Assembly: GCF_000004195.4 (NCBI RefSeq)
Contig: NC_030678.2
Coordinates: 81,938,904-82,002,903 of the forward strand
Length of the DNA: 64,000 bases
DNA from: Xenopus tropicalis
Taxonomy: Eukaryota; Chordata; Amphibia; Anura; Pipidae
Reading direction: 5' to 3'
Shown here in pieces: positions 47,155-58,845 of the stretch. Every line of letters begins with the position of its first letter. The stretch's first letter is position 1. The notes under the pieces were generated by a model. The model worked only from the letters and a program-made list of their open reading frames with translations. It had not been told where the DNA came from and ran no database searches. The position numbers and the translations under genes were made by a program.

Positions 47155-49076
47155 CAAATAAAAAAAAAATGTGTTTATGAGTTGTCCATATTATCCCCCC
47201 ATTTAAGTTGTTCTTTATCCACTGCACTGTAGTTTCAGATTTAGTCTCTGCCCTAACAAAAGGTTTATATCCTTCAGCCTAGAAAGTTAAAGGGGTGGTT
47301 CACTTTTTAATCAATTTTTTTTCAGATCAGTTGTTTTCAAATAGAAAGTTCCAATCTCCCTGAAGCAACTTTGGGAATGGAACGAGGCAGTCACTACTCT
47401 GTAACTTTTTATACACTAGTTGATACATTTTTGATGTTTGGCCCTACTGAGCATAATGCTGGAGTGTTGTTAAAGGCAGCAGTTGTAACTGATACAATAA
47501 AAACCATTCCATAAATGGTGCTTAGATATGTATCTATCAGTGTAGCAAGTTGTAACAGTTTAGACCTGCACCTGGATTACTGAATTGCTAGACTGAAGAA
47601 AATAAAATGTAGACTTCATTATCAGAAAAGCAGTTAAAGTTAAAAAAAAACTGCAATAAAACTGATAAAACATCTGAACAATTGTTTGTTTGAAAGGTCT
47701 TGCAATTGGAATTGTGTGTTATGTTTCACCAAGTTTTTTTTTTTTTTGTAGCCTCTTTCTATTTTGCTGTACAGATGAGTCTTTTGAAATTAACTCAATG
47801 GACATACATTCCCATTAATGACTAACCCTGGGCTCATGATATAGCAACAGCACATATTAGCTGCATATCTGCGGGGCAACACAGCTGAATATGCCAGTAA
47901 TGCACACCCAATTACTGATCCAAATTTGTTGCTACTTTTTGTCCATATCTACCCACAGTGGTAGTTAAAGTATTTAACAGTTGGAGCAGATGAATTCCTG
48001 CATCTTTCTTTGCCTGCCTTGTTAAAAGGACGCTAACCTGCTGTTCCAAGGGTAAAAAGCCCAGGGTATGTCATGGATACAAATATCTTGAAACATTTCT
48101 TCTTTTAAAGGAGAAGGAAAGGTAATAACTAAGTAAGTTTTATCAGAAAGTTCTATGTAAATACAGCCATCAACATTTACAGAACTGCTGCTCTGAGTCC
48201 TCAGTAAAAAAAAAACCCACCACATTTCTTTCCTTCTATTCTGTATACAGGATCTTTTGTGTCAGACTTCCTTCTTTTTAAAAAATATCCTTCAGTGCGC
48301 AGCACAAGCCTGCTCAGTTTTCTTCCCTCTCTGCTATAATCTGAGCTGGGTTTCCGCTTATCTGTCTGGTATAGCAGTCTAAACGAACCTAGTGCAAATA
48401 GGAATGGCTGATGGCAACCTATATAAATAGTTTGATCCTCTTGGGGGAAAACAAAATCACTCTGCTTTTCCATGAATTCCTGTATATAGGTTTTCATGAC
48501 TACAAGCTATAAAACAAAATAAACTTTTAATACAGAGGGGATAAGTTTGTAATTCAATTGCTGGCTGTGTTGCCATTTACCCCTGCTCTGCGTGTGTTCT
48601 AGTAGCTGTTTGTCTTTAACCAGCGCTGACACAGTTGCAGGATGGCAGGTGTAAACTCCCTAACCCCCAAGTGTGTCTCTCTGGGGGATCTGTATCTGAG
48701 ACAGCATTGTTATCTCACTCCTGAAGAGTGTGCAGACACCCTAACAGTACATTGCCCTCTGACAGCAGGATCAGCAGAAAGGGCATAGAAGTGTATTAAA
48801 TGTTTTGAAAATAAAGGGTTTTTGTAGTTTTTTTTTTTTTTTTTTGCTTGAAAATTGAACACTGCAAACATTTATCTCTAATAATTAGGACCTTCATGGC
48901 CCAACCAGGCACAGGAGCAAAATAAGCAAGTGATGAGGGTAGAATACATTTTGCAGTATACGTTATCTGTGGCTTTTATCACATGGGTATCACCAAATAT
49001 AAGTGCTCCCACAGTTAATCCTGTAAATATGCATATCAGAAACTTACATAAATGCCAAATTCCTACTTAAAGGAAA

Positions 49077-49489
49077 TCTTATATCATTGGGGTTGCCAAA
49101 TGTTAGGCACCCCCCATGATTGCAATCACTTACCTGATGCCCAGGCTGGTGCTCTGGTTAGAAGAAAACTGCACCAGCCTGGGGTACTTCTGCCTAAGCA
49201 TTGAGTGAGCACCACAGAGCAATATTCTTCTGTTTTTTCTTTCTTCAAAATCCTGGGGCTGACACATGCACAGAAGAGTGAAATAGCCAGCTATTTTTGT
49301 TAGTAGTAGTTCAGCTTTTTGTGCATTCGTACTCGCACCAAGAAAGAAGCAGGAAGAGGATCGCTCCCAGAGATGAACCCCAGGCCGGTGCAGTTTTCTG
49401 CTAATAGGAGCACCACCCAAAGGTATCAGGTAACTGATAACAATTACTGGGTGCTGCCTAACACCCCAGTGATTGAAGTTTTCTTTTAA
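49077..49489. mobile_element. T2-type MITE, subfamily F
   Basis: TTAAAGGAAATCTTATATCA at the left and GATTGAAGTTTTCTTTTAA at the right, TTAA at both edges, and an internal inverted portion (GGTGCTCTGGTTAGAAGAAA against TTTTCTGCTAATAGGAGCACC in pieces). The 96-codon minus-strand frame is not conserved coding. Confidence 0.75.
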
Positions 49490-51074
49490 ACTCCACGTTA
49501 TACCTGGAAAACATTTAATTTACACTGTGTTTTTCACTTTGTAGAATTCACTAGTTGTCAAGCAATAGACAGGTCTGTTGTAGCTCAGCTTGCTTGTAAA
49601 ATGGATGTGACCTTTACTGTATGCACTGCTTCCTGGAAATAATGGGAAAGTTTATGTACATGAAAGAGGGATCTTTTTATTGAAACCTGGGAACCAAGGC
49701 TATAGGTTCTTCCTTTTTATACACATTATAGTTAGTTTTAGAGACCATTCTGTAATATTACTGTAACACCAGTACTGTAATTACCAGTGTCTTACACAAA
49801 GTCTGTGTGTTGTACATAGGTGAAGTTAGCAAAACTGAGAGAAAGCTAATTTCACATTCCGGCTTTACGCCCCTTAATCTGCATATCACTCTCCGTATAT
49901 GCTGGCTTGCACTGTGGGACTTTTTTCCCAACACTCCCACTTCTTTCTCTCCACCTCTGTCACTGTGACTTTAGCTTCCGCCAGATGTCTCACTGCTGGC
50001 AGTCACCACCCTGTTTATAGCATCTCTTTGTTACTCTTGTGTCCCCAGAACTGAGACCAGGGCACAGTTAATATATTTAAATGTTTGTTTTGTGTGTATA
50101 ATTTAAAAATGTGTGTGCATTAAAATTTTTTTTCCAATATATATTAATTAAAAGGTGTTCAGTGGTTTTAGTTATTTGTAAATGTACTTGCAAAAGAAAG
50201 CAGTACCTGTCCTTTCCTTTTCAGTCCTCTGCTTTTGAATCCTGAAACAGAATCCTGTATCAGAAGTCGGTTCCCCTACAAAGAATCTTATCATCTGGCT
50301 TCTGCTACAATATTTCAGAAGTCAGAGACATTAGTATAGATAATATATACAGCCAGTTGGATACTGTTTTTAGTACCAATTACATTTACTAATAACTTTA
50401 ATAACATGGAAATGGTATATTGGAAAGAGTACAGTAACAGAGCTTAGAGTAACCGTTTTTATTAGGCAACAACAGTTTTGGGAGTAGGGTAGAAACAAGG
50501 TCAATAACCCCAATAAATACGTCACCATATATCTATAATTACATATATTTTAATAATACTTTATTGAACTTTTCAAGGGTATATATTTGGAAAACTTTGT
50601 ATTCAGCAGTGCAGACAAATATGTTCATTGTGTCAGTCCTCCTTATACCTGTATGTTTTTAATCTGGTAGTCTTTCTTTGTGTGTCCAGCTACCATTTTG
50701 CTTCATGCTCATTGGCTCTAGGTTTTTTTGTGCAATTTCTGGTTTAGGAAGTGAGACAAAATATAGGGATTAAAAAATATGCATCTGTTAGTTATATTAA
50801 TAGTGACAGTCTGCCCTTTAACATGGGCTTAATAGGTGTTCTAGACCAGGGCTTAAGAACAGTGTTGGCCGTTATGCGGTTTGATCCACTTACCAATTAA
50901 AATGAAAAAATGACAAATCTTGTTAATACAGTGCTTGTTTCTTTACCTATTTGCATTTAGATGTGGCCATCTGCTCAACTGATATAACCCTGTGTAAGTG
51001 CATGACTGCTGGGCAAAGGGAGGGGCATATAAGAAAGTTGGGGTACTAGAGGCAATTTTAGAGAAATATTTATG

Positions 51075-51582
51075 TCACCCAGACATAAAAAGCTGTATAG
51101 TAAAAGCCCTTTTCAAATTAAACATGTAACCCAAAGTTATTTTTTTATTAACACATCTATACCCATTACATAAGCATTTAAAAGTCCCAGCTGCGAATCA
51201 TATATTGCCTGACCCGCCTCTATGCCTTAGGCATAGGGGTGGGGCAGACAGTTACTTTCACTTTCAGCTCAGAACTTCTTAGATGTCACTGTGCTTCTCG
51301 CATGCCCCCTCCCTCCTCACCATCTAATTTTGTAATCAGTGCATGGATATTGGTATCGGGTCCCCCCATACTGGCACAGAAACAAGATTTTGGCAGGATG
51401 CACAGCTTGCCTTAGTAAGTGTCCACAAAATGGAGCCTGCCTGTTTTCTGCAATGGTGAATTCCAGTGCTGAAGGAAATAAATTTAAAAAAATATATGTA
51501 GTGTAATTGAAGTTTATTTTGCTTGACAAACACAATAGAAAACAATTTGTAATTATTCCTTAGGGTGACAGGCCACTTTTAA
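51075..51582. mobile_element. T2-type MITE, subfamily B copy 3 (left tip lost)
   Basis: Body as in 26088-26577, starting at GTCACCCAGACATAAAAAGC and ending GGGTGACAGGCCACTTTTAA. The left TTAAAGGGGACC is missing, so the element was truncated or mutated there. Confidence 0.75.
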
Positions 51583-52289
51583 TGAAATAACAAAAACATT
51601 AGGATCTCTTATATAGAAAGCTCAGGACCTGGGCTTTTCCAGATAAGGGAGTTATACATAAATTGGATCACTAGACCGTTTAGTCTGCTAAAAATCATTT
51701 AAACATTAAATAAATAGGCTTGTTTTACCCCCAATATGGACTCATGCAACTTAGTTACCAACAAGTACACGGTACTGTTTTATTACAGAGAAAAAGAAAA
51801 TTATTTATAAAAGTAGCATTATTTGAAGTTGACTCTTGTAGAAATTTGGAGCTTTCTAGATAACAGGATTCTAGCTAAGAGACCCCATACTTGTATTTTA
51901 TAGCACTCTCAATACTCTAGTATAAAATATCTAGAACCTTAATTATTCATACCTGGTCTACATACTGTATATGAAGCTGCTTTGGGCCAATAATGACCTG
52001 AAACTTTTCCAAGGGCATAAGTAAAAAAATAGAGGTTTATTTCAATGTTTAAAGATTGCCTATGTGTTGATGCAGTAGCACAATCCAAGTCTAAACATTC
52101 TTAAAAAACAATTGTTTACCCACCATTTGTGTTATGGTGGGTAAAAGGGGAGAGGTTTTATCCCTGTCCCTTCCAGTTCTGAAGGGGTGAAAGGCAAAAC
52201 AGCTAATCCCTAGTGCCCAAGCATGTCAAGAAGGAATCTGACATTATAACTGGCACAGATGTATTGGTTTAATTAAAACTGCCTCGCAC

Positions 52290-52560
52290 CCTTTTATTTA
52301 TGCCTGAGCATCTCACACATGCAGAAAGCTGGCATCTCGAGAGTCGCACAAACCTTTAGCGAGACGTCTCCTACACCGCGCTTAAAACACTGCAAGTTTT
52401 TTCCCCCTTTCCTCCTCTTGCTAATTGTAACTGCGTCTCGGATGTGTAGGCATAAATAAATGTTAGAGCGGATAATTAAATTAAAGTGTCTGGGGAACAG
52501 AGGCTGTAACAGGAGTCCCTGCTGCCCGCTGCACACAAACCTTTACTGGCCTAGCCATGT
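52290..52560. promoter_or_regulatory. Candidate conserved non-coding element, intron 3
   Basis: Repeat-free stretch with several CpGs, GATAATTAAATTAAAG and TTGCTAATTGTAACTG-like homeodomain words. It stands out from the surrounding repeats, but conservation is untested. Confidence 0.3.
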
Positions 52561-53449
52561 AGACTGTGCATTTGAGATGCTATCAACCTTAGAGGTGGGT
52601 GGCCTCATTTGCATTTAAACACTCCCTCACTGGGACCATAGGCTTGGCCCTAAGCAGTAATAGTACATATTGGCCGTAAGCAGTATGAGTTCACATTGAA
52701 TGGACAGTGTAAAACATAACTGTAAATAGTTCATACTGACTGCATCTATATGTCTTCCTGCAACCCATTTCACTATGTTCCTAAAGTGCTCTGAGCTTTT
52801 TTTTTACTCCAACATAATAATGTTTTCTTGAATTTAATTCATGTATACGTGTTAGTGGGCTAGTGGGGTAAAAGTTTCTGCAGTCTACTTTTAAAATGTA
52901 AACATAATTCAGCCAATCCACTTTTAATATTATATAGCTATTTATTGTAATGTAAACCCAAATCTAACATTTTATGTAGTGAAAGAAATTGGCAACTTAC
53001 CAGTATACATTCACTAATAATTTTGCATCCTTGTCAGTGCCATTAACATTATTTGTAAATGTCATTGCAATACAAAGCAGTCATTTTCAGTCCTTGCACT
53101 GCTGGTTCTGTGTTTTACAAATAATATAGCAGAAGTCATCCTTGCATGCTTTTTCACAGGTGTGATAATAAGCTGGCTTCTGCTACATTGTTTTACTGAT
53201 AAATACTGAAATGATTTATTGGTGTTACAGCACTTCTCTAAGCACATTTGCTATTTAAATTCCTTTTTATTTTTGGAAGTTTTTGAGGTATCAGTTTTAT
53301 ACTGCTAGACATGCTGCAGCTCCACAGCTCTCTTGGAAGGCTAAGAGTGTCAGTGACACATACAGCTGCAACTGTCTGTGCATTTTGTATGCACTTCTTA
53401 GATTTAGTTAAGCCCAAGATAACTAAGCCAAAAGCCTGGTTCTGAAGTA

Positions 53450-53772
53450 CAGGTATGGGATCCGTTATCCAGAAACCTATTATCCAGAAAGTTCCAAATT
53501 ACGGAAAGGCCATCTCCAATAGACTCCATTATAAGCGAATAATTCGAATTTTTAAAAATGATTTCCCTTTTCTCTGTAATAATAAAACAGTGTATTTGGT
53601 CCCAACTAACATATAATTAATCCTTATTGGGGTAAAAACAATCCTATTGGGTTTATTTAATGTTTAAATGATTTCTTAGTAGACTTAAGGTATGGAGATC
53701 CAAAGTCTGGAAAGATCCCTTATCCAGAAAACCCCAGGTCCCGAGCATTCTGTATAATGGGTCCAATATCTG
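53450..53772. mobile_element. CAGGTATGGG-type inverted-end repeat, full copy
   Basis: Left CAGGTATGGGATCCGTTATCC; right CCCAGGTCCCGAGCATTCTG then GGGTCCAATATCTG. Internal landmarks are TAATAAAACAG and TGGTCCCAACTAAC. TA flanks both ends (agta / tata), but other copies do not clearly repeat that, so the superfamily is left open. It also serves as an uninterrupted comparison for the interrupted copy at 56641-57177. Confidence 0.75.
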
Positions 53773-54149
53773 TATAAAAATGCAAATAGCTGAGAAAACA
53801 CTAAAAATTGAAAATAAATGCAAATTGCAAAAGTTCTCAAGTAAGTGTACATCAATGAATTATGTGGGTTTAGATCCCCTTTGTCAGAGTAGAGCACAGA
53901 AATGGGCAGATACAGCTTACAGTCACTGTTACTTTAAAGTCATTGAAAATTTGTTGTTTAATGTATATACTAAGGTTGACAATATCTTTCATTGTCCAAA
54001 ATTCATATTTTGCATTAACATCCCCTTTAAGCTAATCAGGGTAGAAAAGATAAAACAGTATCCCCTTTGCATATCATCTGAAAGCTGATGCCAGTTCTAA
54101 TGGCAGCCAGTGGGTTAAAACTGGCAGTCTATTCCTGAAAGACACAGAG

Positions 54150-54580
54150 GAAAACGTCTTTGACTGATGACTATTAGAGCTATTAGCAGATGTGGAATGG
54201 GCGATGAGCAAAAGTGGGAATCTTCAGACAATTGTTTGTAAGTGTGTGCGCTAATTATTTCCCTGATGTAATAATAATGAAGCCATAGATGCAGGCATGC
54301 GTGTTAATCCCATAGTTTTACATGTGGGTATGTGCAAATGTATGCATTAATGGGCTTCTAATGCCTGTGCTTACTTATTTTTCTGGGTTTCTCTATGAAT
54401 GCACTGGGACAGTTGACAGTTGCACTGAGGAAATATATTAAAGTGACAACTTAGCAGCACATTCATTTCAAGCACTTTGAGCATTTAAATGGTTGCTTAT
54501 TTGCCATTGTGCCTGTGGCATTTACTTAGAGAGGGATTAAATGAGTCGGTATTGACGTCATCCTGTATTAACACTATCAT
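54150..54580. promoter_or_regulatory. Candidate conserved non-coding element with full CRE
   Basis: Repeat-free, with a palindromic CRE TGACGTCA at 54553-54560 and octamer- and homeodomain-like words (ATGCATTAATGG, TTTAAATG). Inference only. Confidence 0.3.
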
Positions 54581-54651
54581 TAATTTTTTGCAACACTTCT
54601 GTTTCATTTTATTTTTAATTACCCTCTTCATGGAGCCTTTAAGGCCATCTT

Positions 54652-54680
54652 TGTATGTATGTATGTATGTATGTATGTAT
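54652..54680. repeat. (GTAT)n microsatellite
   Basis: Tandem GTAT followed by ACACACAC; about seven units. Confidence 0.9.
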
Positions 54681-55356
54681 ACACACACAGTTTTGGTTTT
54701 GAATTTGGCATGGTGGCTACTATTTCAGTTATCTCAGCTTTTGTGGATTAAACTGATTCTATTAAGGGATATATTTGGCAGCTCCCAATGATGTATAAAA
54801 TAAAAAGCAGAATAAGCTACAGCAATATGTTTTAGAATTGTTTAATATGCTAAGGGAAATGTAAGCCCCACTTTTAGCACATAGTTTTGCCCAATAGTTC
54901 TCAATATTACCCTGACTAACAGAGCATCTGAATCTCCAAGTTTTCCACTTCTTTAGCAACTCTAGTCTGTTTATGGCGTATGTGACAGTTAATATATTGT
55001 ACAAGCTGCACATTTGCAGAAAAACCAATGTCACTTTTTCCAGTTGGAACCCCTGTTCATGGTAGATTTTACTGCGACTCAGTAGGTGTAAAGGAGGGAT
55101 GTTAAACCAACATGAGTAGGAATTCACAGAATCCATGGTTTTCTGTTGGATTTGGCCATATTACAGAGCTTTCCACAAGATTCTGAATTACCTTTTGAAT
55201 GTTCTGCATAAAGGGAAAACAAATCTAACCTACTGTTAATATGGACAGTTTGCAGTTTATTTGTCCAAATGCTTTGTGGAAAACTCTGCACATCAGTGGG
55301 CTCTAAACTTCTACTTTAACAACAGAACATGCAAGTACAGGTAAAATTGATGGACC

Positions 55357-55688
55357 TTAAAGGGTTTTCCCTTTGAATTAACCTTTAAGTATGTTGTAGA
55401 GAGTACTATTTTGAAACAATTTGCAGTTGGTCTTCATTTTATATAGTTTTATTTTATTATTTAGCTTTTTGTTCAGCAGCTCTCTAGTGAGAAATTTCAG
55501 CAGCTATCTGGTTGCTAGGGTCCGGTTTACCCTAGCATCCAGGCAGTGGTTTGATTAACTGGAGTATGAATAGGAGTGCGTCATATATAAAGATAAGTAA
55601 TAAAAAGTAACAATAACAATGAAATTGTTAGGAACTGGTCATTCTTTTACATACTACAAGTTAACTTAAAGGTCAACCACCACTTTAA
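55357..55688. mobile_element. T2-type MITE, subfamily A copy 2
   Basis: TTAAAGGGTTTTCCCTTTGA to GGTCAACCACCACTTTAA; internal order equal to 1291-1682 (AACAATTTGCAGTTGG, TTTCAGCAGCTATCTGG, GGTTGCTAGGGTCC). Confidence 0.75.
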
Positions 55689-56281
55689 TGAAGTCAGGTA
55701 CAACAGGTTTATAATAGTTAAGATCCATGCCTCTGACGTTCTCCACCACAGCTTGTTGTCTTCCTGAGTGGCTCAGTAGCTTTATATATGCTCCCGGTCA
55801 GTGAAAGTCTTACTAGATGCCTGCTTACTGAGAATTAATTTTAAAAATTAAAGTCCCATTTCTTCCCACTTTCCTGCAGAGCTTATTTTCTTGAGTTGCT
55901 CGTGCAGCTCGACTGTACAGCTACTGGAACATGCCATGATTCTCCTGCAAAAATGCAGTGTAGTTTAAGAGTTTTTGAAATAAAGCGAGTTGTACTAGTG
56001 TGAATACATAGCTTTTGAGAATGTGCGATTTGCCACCTGACCCTTGCATGGGAGATTACTGCCCAATGTCATGTGTTTTGCAGTAATAACCAGAGTCTTC
56101 GGGTTGTCAACTACACTTCCACTTGAACAAGGCTGGAAATGATCTATGGCAAATGAGTACTACAAGTAGCAGGAATAAAAACACTAATATGCTATTGGAC
56201 TTTGAGCTTGTTCACCCCTCACTTATCTTTCTTGGAACAAAAAGGATAAATATGTAAAGGCATTTTATTTCTTTTTTACAG

Positions 56282-56444
56282 ACCCCTTACCATGTCAATC
56301 TGCTGCTTGCTGGGTATGATGAACATGACGGACCCTCGTTGTATTACATGGATTACCTAGCAGCTCTAGCAAAAACGCGTTTTGCTGCACATGGCTACGG
56401 GGCTTACCTAACCCTCAGTATTCTGGATCGCTACTACAAACCAG
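56282..56444 (+). CDS. psmb2: psmb2 coding exon 4 (residues 96-149)
   Basis: Acceptor with a long pyrimidine tract (TTTCTTTTTTACAG). Encodes [40 protein letters not shown] and [14 protein letters not shown], the core helices and strands of the beta fold. Donor CCAG|GTAAGC at 56445, phase 1. A nested transposon block begins 111 bp after this donor. Confidence 0.96.
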
Positions 56445-56640
56445 GTAAGCAGACCCAATTATATCTCTGTACCCAACTCAGAGAGGAGAATGTTCATTGA
56501 AAATTGATACACTGAATAAAATGCTATTTTGTATTATTAGTTCTATCCACTAAACCAGGGGTCCCCAACCAGTGGTTTGAGGCCAACATGTTGCTCACCA
56601 GCCCCTTGGATGTTGCTCTCAGTGCCCCCCAAACCAGTTA

Positions 56641-57177
56641 CAGGTATCGGACCCCTTATCTGGAAACCCATTATCCAGAAAGTTCCAAATTACAGAAAGG
56701 CCATCTCCCATAGACTCCATTTTAATCAAATAATTCACATTTTTAAAAATGGTTTCCTTTTTCTCTGTAATAATAAAACAGTAGCATGTACTTTCAATGA
56801 TATAGATAGCCGGAGCGCATATGTGCTCCGGCTATCTATATCATTGAACGTTTTGGGACCCAGTCAAAGGGGTTGATCTAAGGTGGAGCTGCAAAATCAA
56901 ATGCACACGATTTGTTACACTGATTATACACGGTTTGAAACTTCATCACATCTAGAGCGCTGAGTATCTCGGTATTGTATTTACCCCACTACAGAGTAGC
57001 ATGTACTTGATCCCAACTAAGATATAATCAATTCTTATTGAAGTCAAAACAACCCTATTGGGTTTAATTACTGTCTAAATAATTTTTTGGGCAGACTTAA
57101 GGTAGGAGATCCAAATTATGGAAAGATTCTGGAAAACCCCAGGTCCCAAGCATTCTGGATAATGGGTCCTATACCTG
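56641..57177. mobile_element. CAGGTATGGG-type repeat nested in hAT copy 3
   Basis: CAGGTATCGGACCCCTTATC to GGGTCCTATACCTG; matches 53450-53772 except for a foreign insertion of about 215 bp between AAAACAGTAGCATGTACTT and GATCCCAACTAAG. Confidence 0.85.
56794..56994 (+). mobile_element. Unassigned insertion with hairpin head and 14-bp target duplication
   Basis: AGTAGCATGTACTT flanks it on both sides (56780-56793 and 56995-57008). The first 55 nt form a near-perfect hairpin (arms GATATAGATAGCCGGAGC and complement). The rest has no A-tail, no terminal inverted repeat and no frame. The long target duplication suggests retroposition, not cut-and-paste. Penelope-like elements are one possibility, unproven. 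Confidence 0.75.
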
Positions 57178-57181
57178 TTGT

Positions 57182-57385
57182 CAGGGGCGGGCCAAGCCGA
57201 CCGGGCGCCCTAGGCAACCCGGTCGGCCAACTACGCCCACCTCCAATTAGATTGGTCATTTAGCGGTGGAGGCAATGACAAAGTAGCACTAGGGGTAGGC
57301 AGGAGAGGCTCCTGCCTGGCGCCCCTCAATCGTTGCGCCCTAGGCAGCTGCCTCTTCTGCCTACCCCTAGTTCCGGCATTGCCTG
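57182..57385. mobile_element. GC-rich hAT-like MITE nested in hAT copy 3
   Basis: CAGGGGCGGGCCAAGCCG ... TTCCGGCATTGCCTG with a strongly GC-rich interior and internal inverted pairs (AGGGGTAGGCAGGAGAGGC against CTCTTCTGCCTACCCCTAG). The target duplication is unclear. Confidence 0.6.
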
Positions 57386-58845
57386 TAGTTAGTTTTGAAT
57401 TCCTGACTTGGTGGCAAGTTTTGGTTGAATAAAAACAAGACGTACTACCAAATAAAGCCTCTGGTAAGCTGATAATGTACATAGAGGCTACCTAATAGCC
57501 AATCTTAGCCCTTATTTAGCACCTCCATAAACTTTTATGATGCTTGTGTTGCTCCCCAAGTTTTTTACATTTGACTGTGGCTCCTGAGTAAGAAAGGTTG
57601 GGGATCCCTGCACTAAACACTACGATATCCTTGTAATGCTAAACGCATTTTGCCCCTGTAAGGCTGTGATTAAATATCCTGGAGATTTTAGTTTGCCTTT
57701 TTATTTATATTAGACTGTGCATTTATTGTTAATTTGGGAGCAGTTCAGTGTTTCTCTGATCAGCAAGAAAATCATGTTCACCTGCAAGCAGCAGCAGCAA
57801 ACAAAATGTCAGACACCCATTTGGGAAAAATAGGTTTTCAGATGTTTGTCATTTGTGTAATGGAACCATGGCGTTTGCAGCGCAGTGTCAGTTCCAAGCG
57901 CTTGCTTTGTAATGCTGCCCTGCAAACATGTTATGCCAGTGCTGATATGATGGTGTGATAACACCAACACCTTGCAGGGGTATTGAGAGCAGAGGACCCC
58001 CTGGTGGGACCTTAGTCTCACATTCTACCCCCCCTTCCTAAGCCCTCCGCACTCTCTTCAATGGCCTTGTCAGTCAGTCATGTCTTCCCCACCCTTTCCT
58101 TACTGTAACTGAATTAAGGAATAACATGCTGGAGCCCTTGAGCCAGTTCAGTTACTCAATAGGCTCTGTAAAAGAGGTTAGTATTAGTTATTTCTTTTCT
58201 GAGTTCTATTTTTGTGGATAAAGAATGGACTGGACTGTAACGCCAGTGTCACACAGAGAATACACCAATTCACTGCCATCCAAAATGGCGCGTATTTCAG
58301 CATAGTTGCATATTTTTGGGACAAAATCTGCCCCATTGGAGCAGATTGGCAATAGTTAAAGAATGTGAGTAAATATTATGTAGCACACCTGCCCCTAATA
58401 AAGTGACACAGGGAGTTACATGGCTCTGTTTCTGTGCTGCTTGATAATATGGGCCAAGACATACTGAAGCTTTAGTCCAGATTAGATTATTTCTCAAGTT
58501 CAGCATTGTTTTTAGGTTTAATTACAAACATAAGCACCAGACCTGTCACCCAGACATAAAAAGCTGTATAGTAAAAGTCCTTTTCAAATTAAACATGAAA
58601 CCAAAATTCCTGTTTTTATTAACACATCCAAATCCATTATAAAGGCATTTACAAATCCCAGCTGTCAATCATATATTGCCTGCCCCGCCTATATGCCTGA
58701 GCAGAAAATTACTTTCAATTTCCATTCAGCGCTGACATTCCCCCTCCCTCCTCACCATCTAATTATGTAGTCCAGGCATGGACATTGGCATCAGGTCCCC
58801 CATTTAGACACATAAACAAGATTTTGGCATGATACAAAGCTTGCC

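Larger units (their letters stand above)
42790..56281 (+). other. psmb2: psmb2 intron 3 (13.5 kb), rich in transposons
   Basis: Holds MITEs at 43491, 46362 (with nested 46475), 49077, 51075 and 55357, and CAGGTATGGG repeats at about 51620-51900 and 53450-53772. It also holds a poly-A run of 18 at 45640-45657 and a GTAT microsatellite at 54652-54680. Three repeat-free stretches (44800-45130, 52290-52560, 54150-54580) look like possible regulatory elements. No alternative exon is evident. Around 47155-49076 I see only a solitary T2-like left end (about 47290) and another at about 48107. Confidence 0.8.
56556..57610 (+). mobile_element. hAT element (CAGGGGTCCCCAACC family), copy 3, with nested insertions
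   Basis: Ends CAGGGGTCCCCAACC and GGTTGGGGATCCCTG, flanked by identical CACTAAAC at 56548-56555 and 57611-57618. The body matches copies 1 and 2, but is split by a CAGGTATGGG-type element (56641-57177) and a GC-rich element (57182-57385). Located in psmb2 intron 4, 111 bp after exon 4. Confidence 0.95.
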
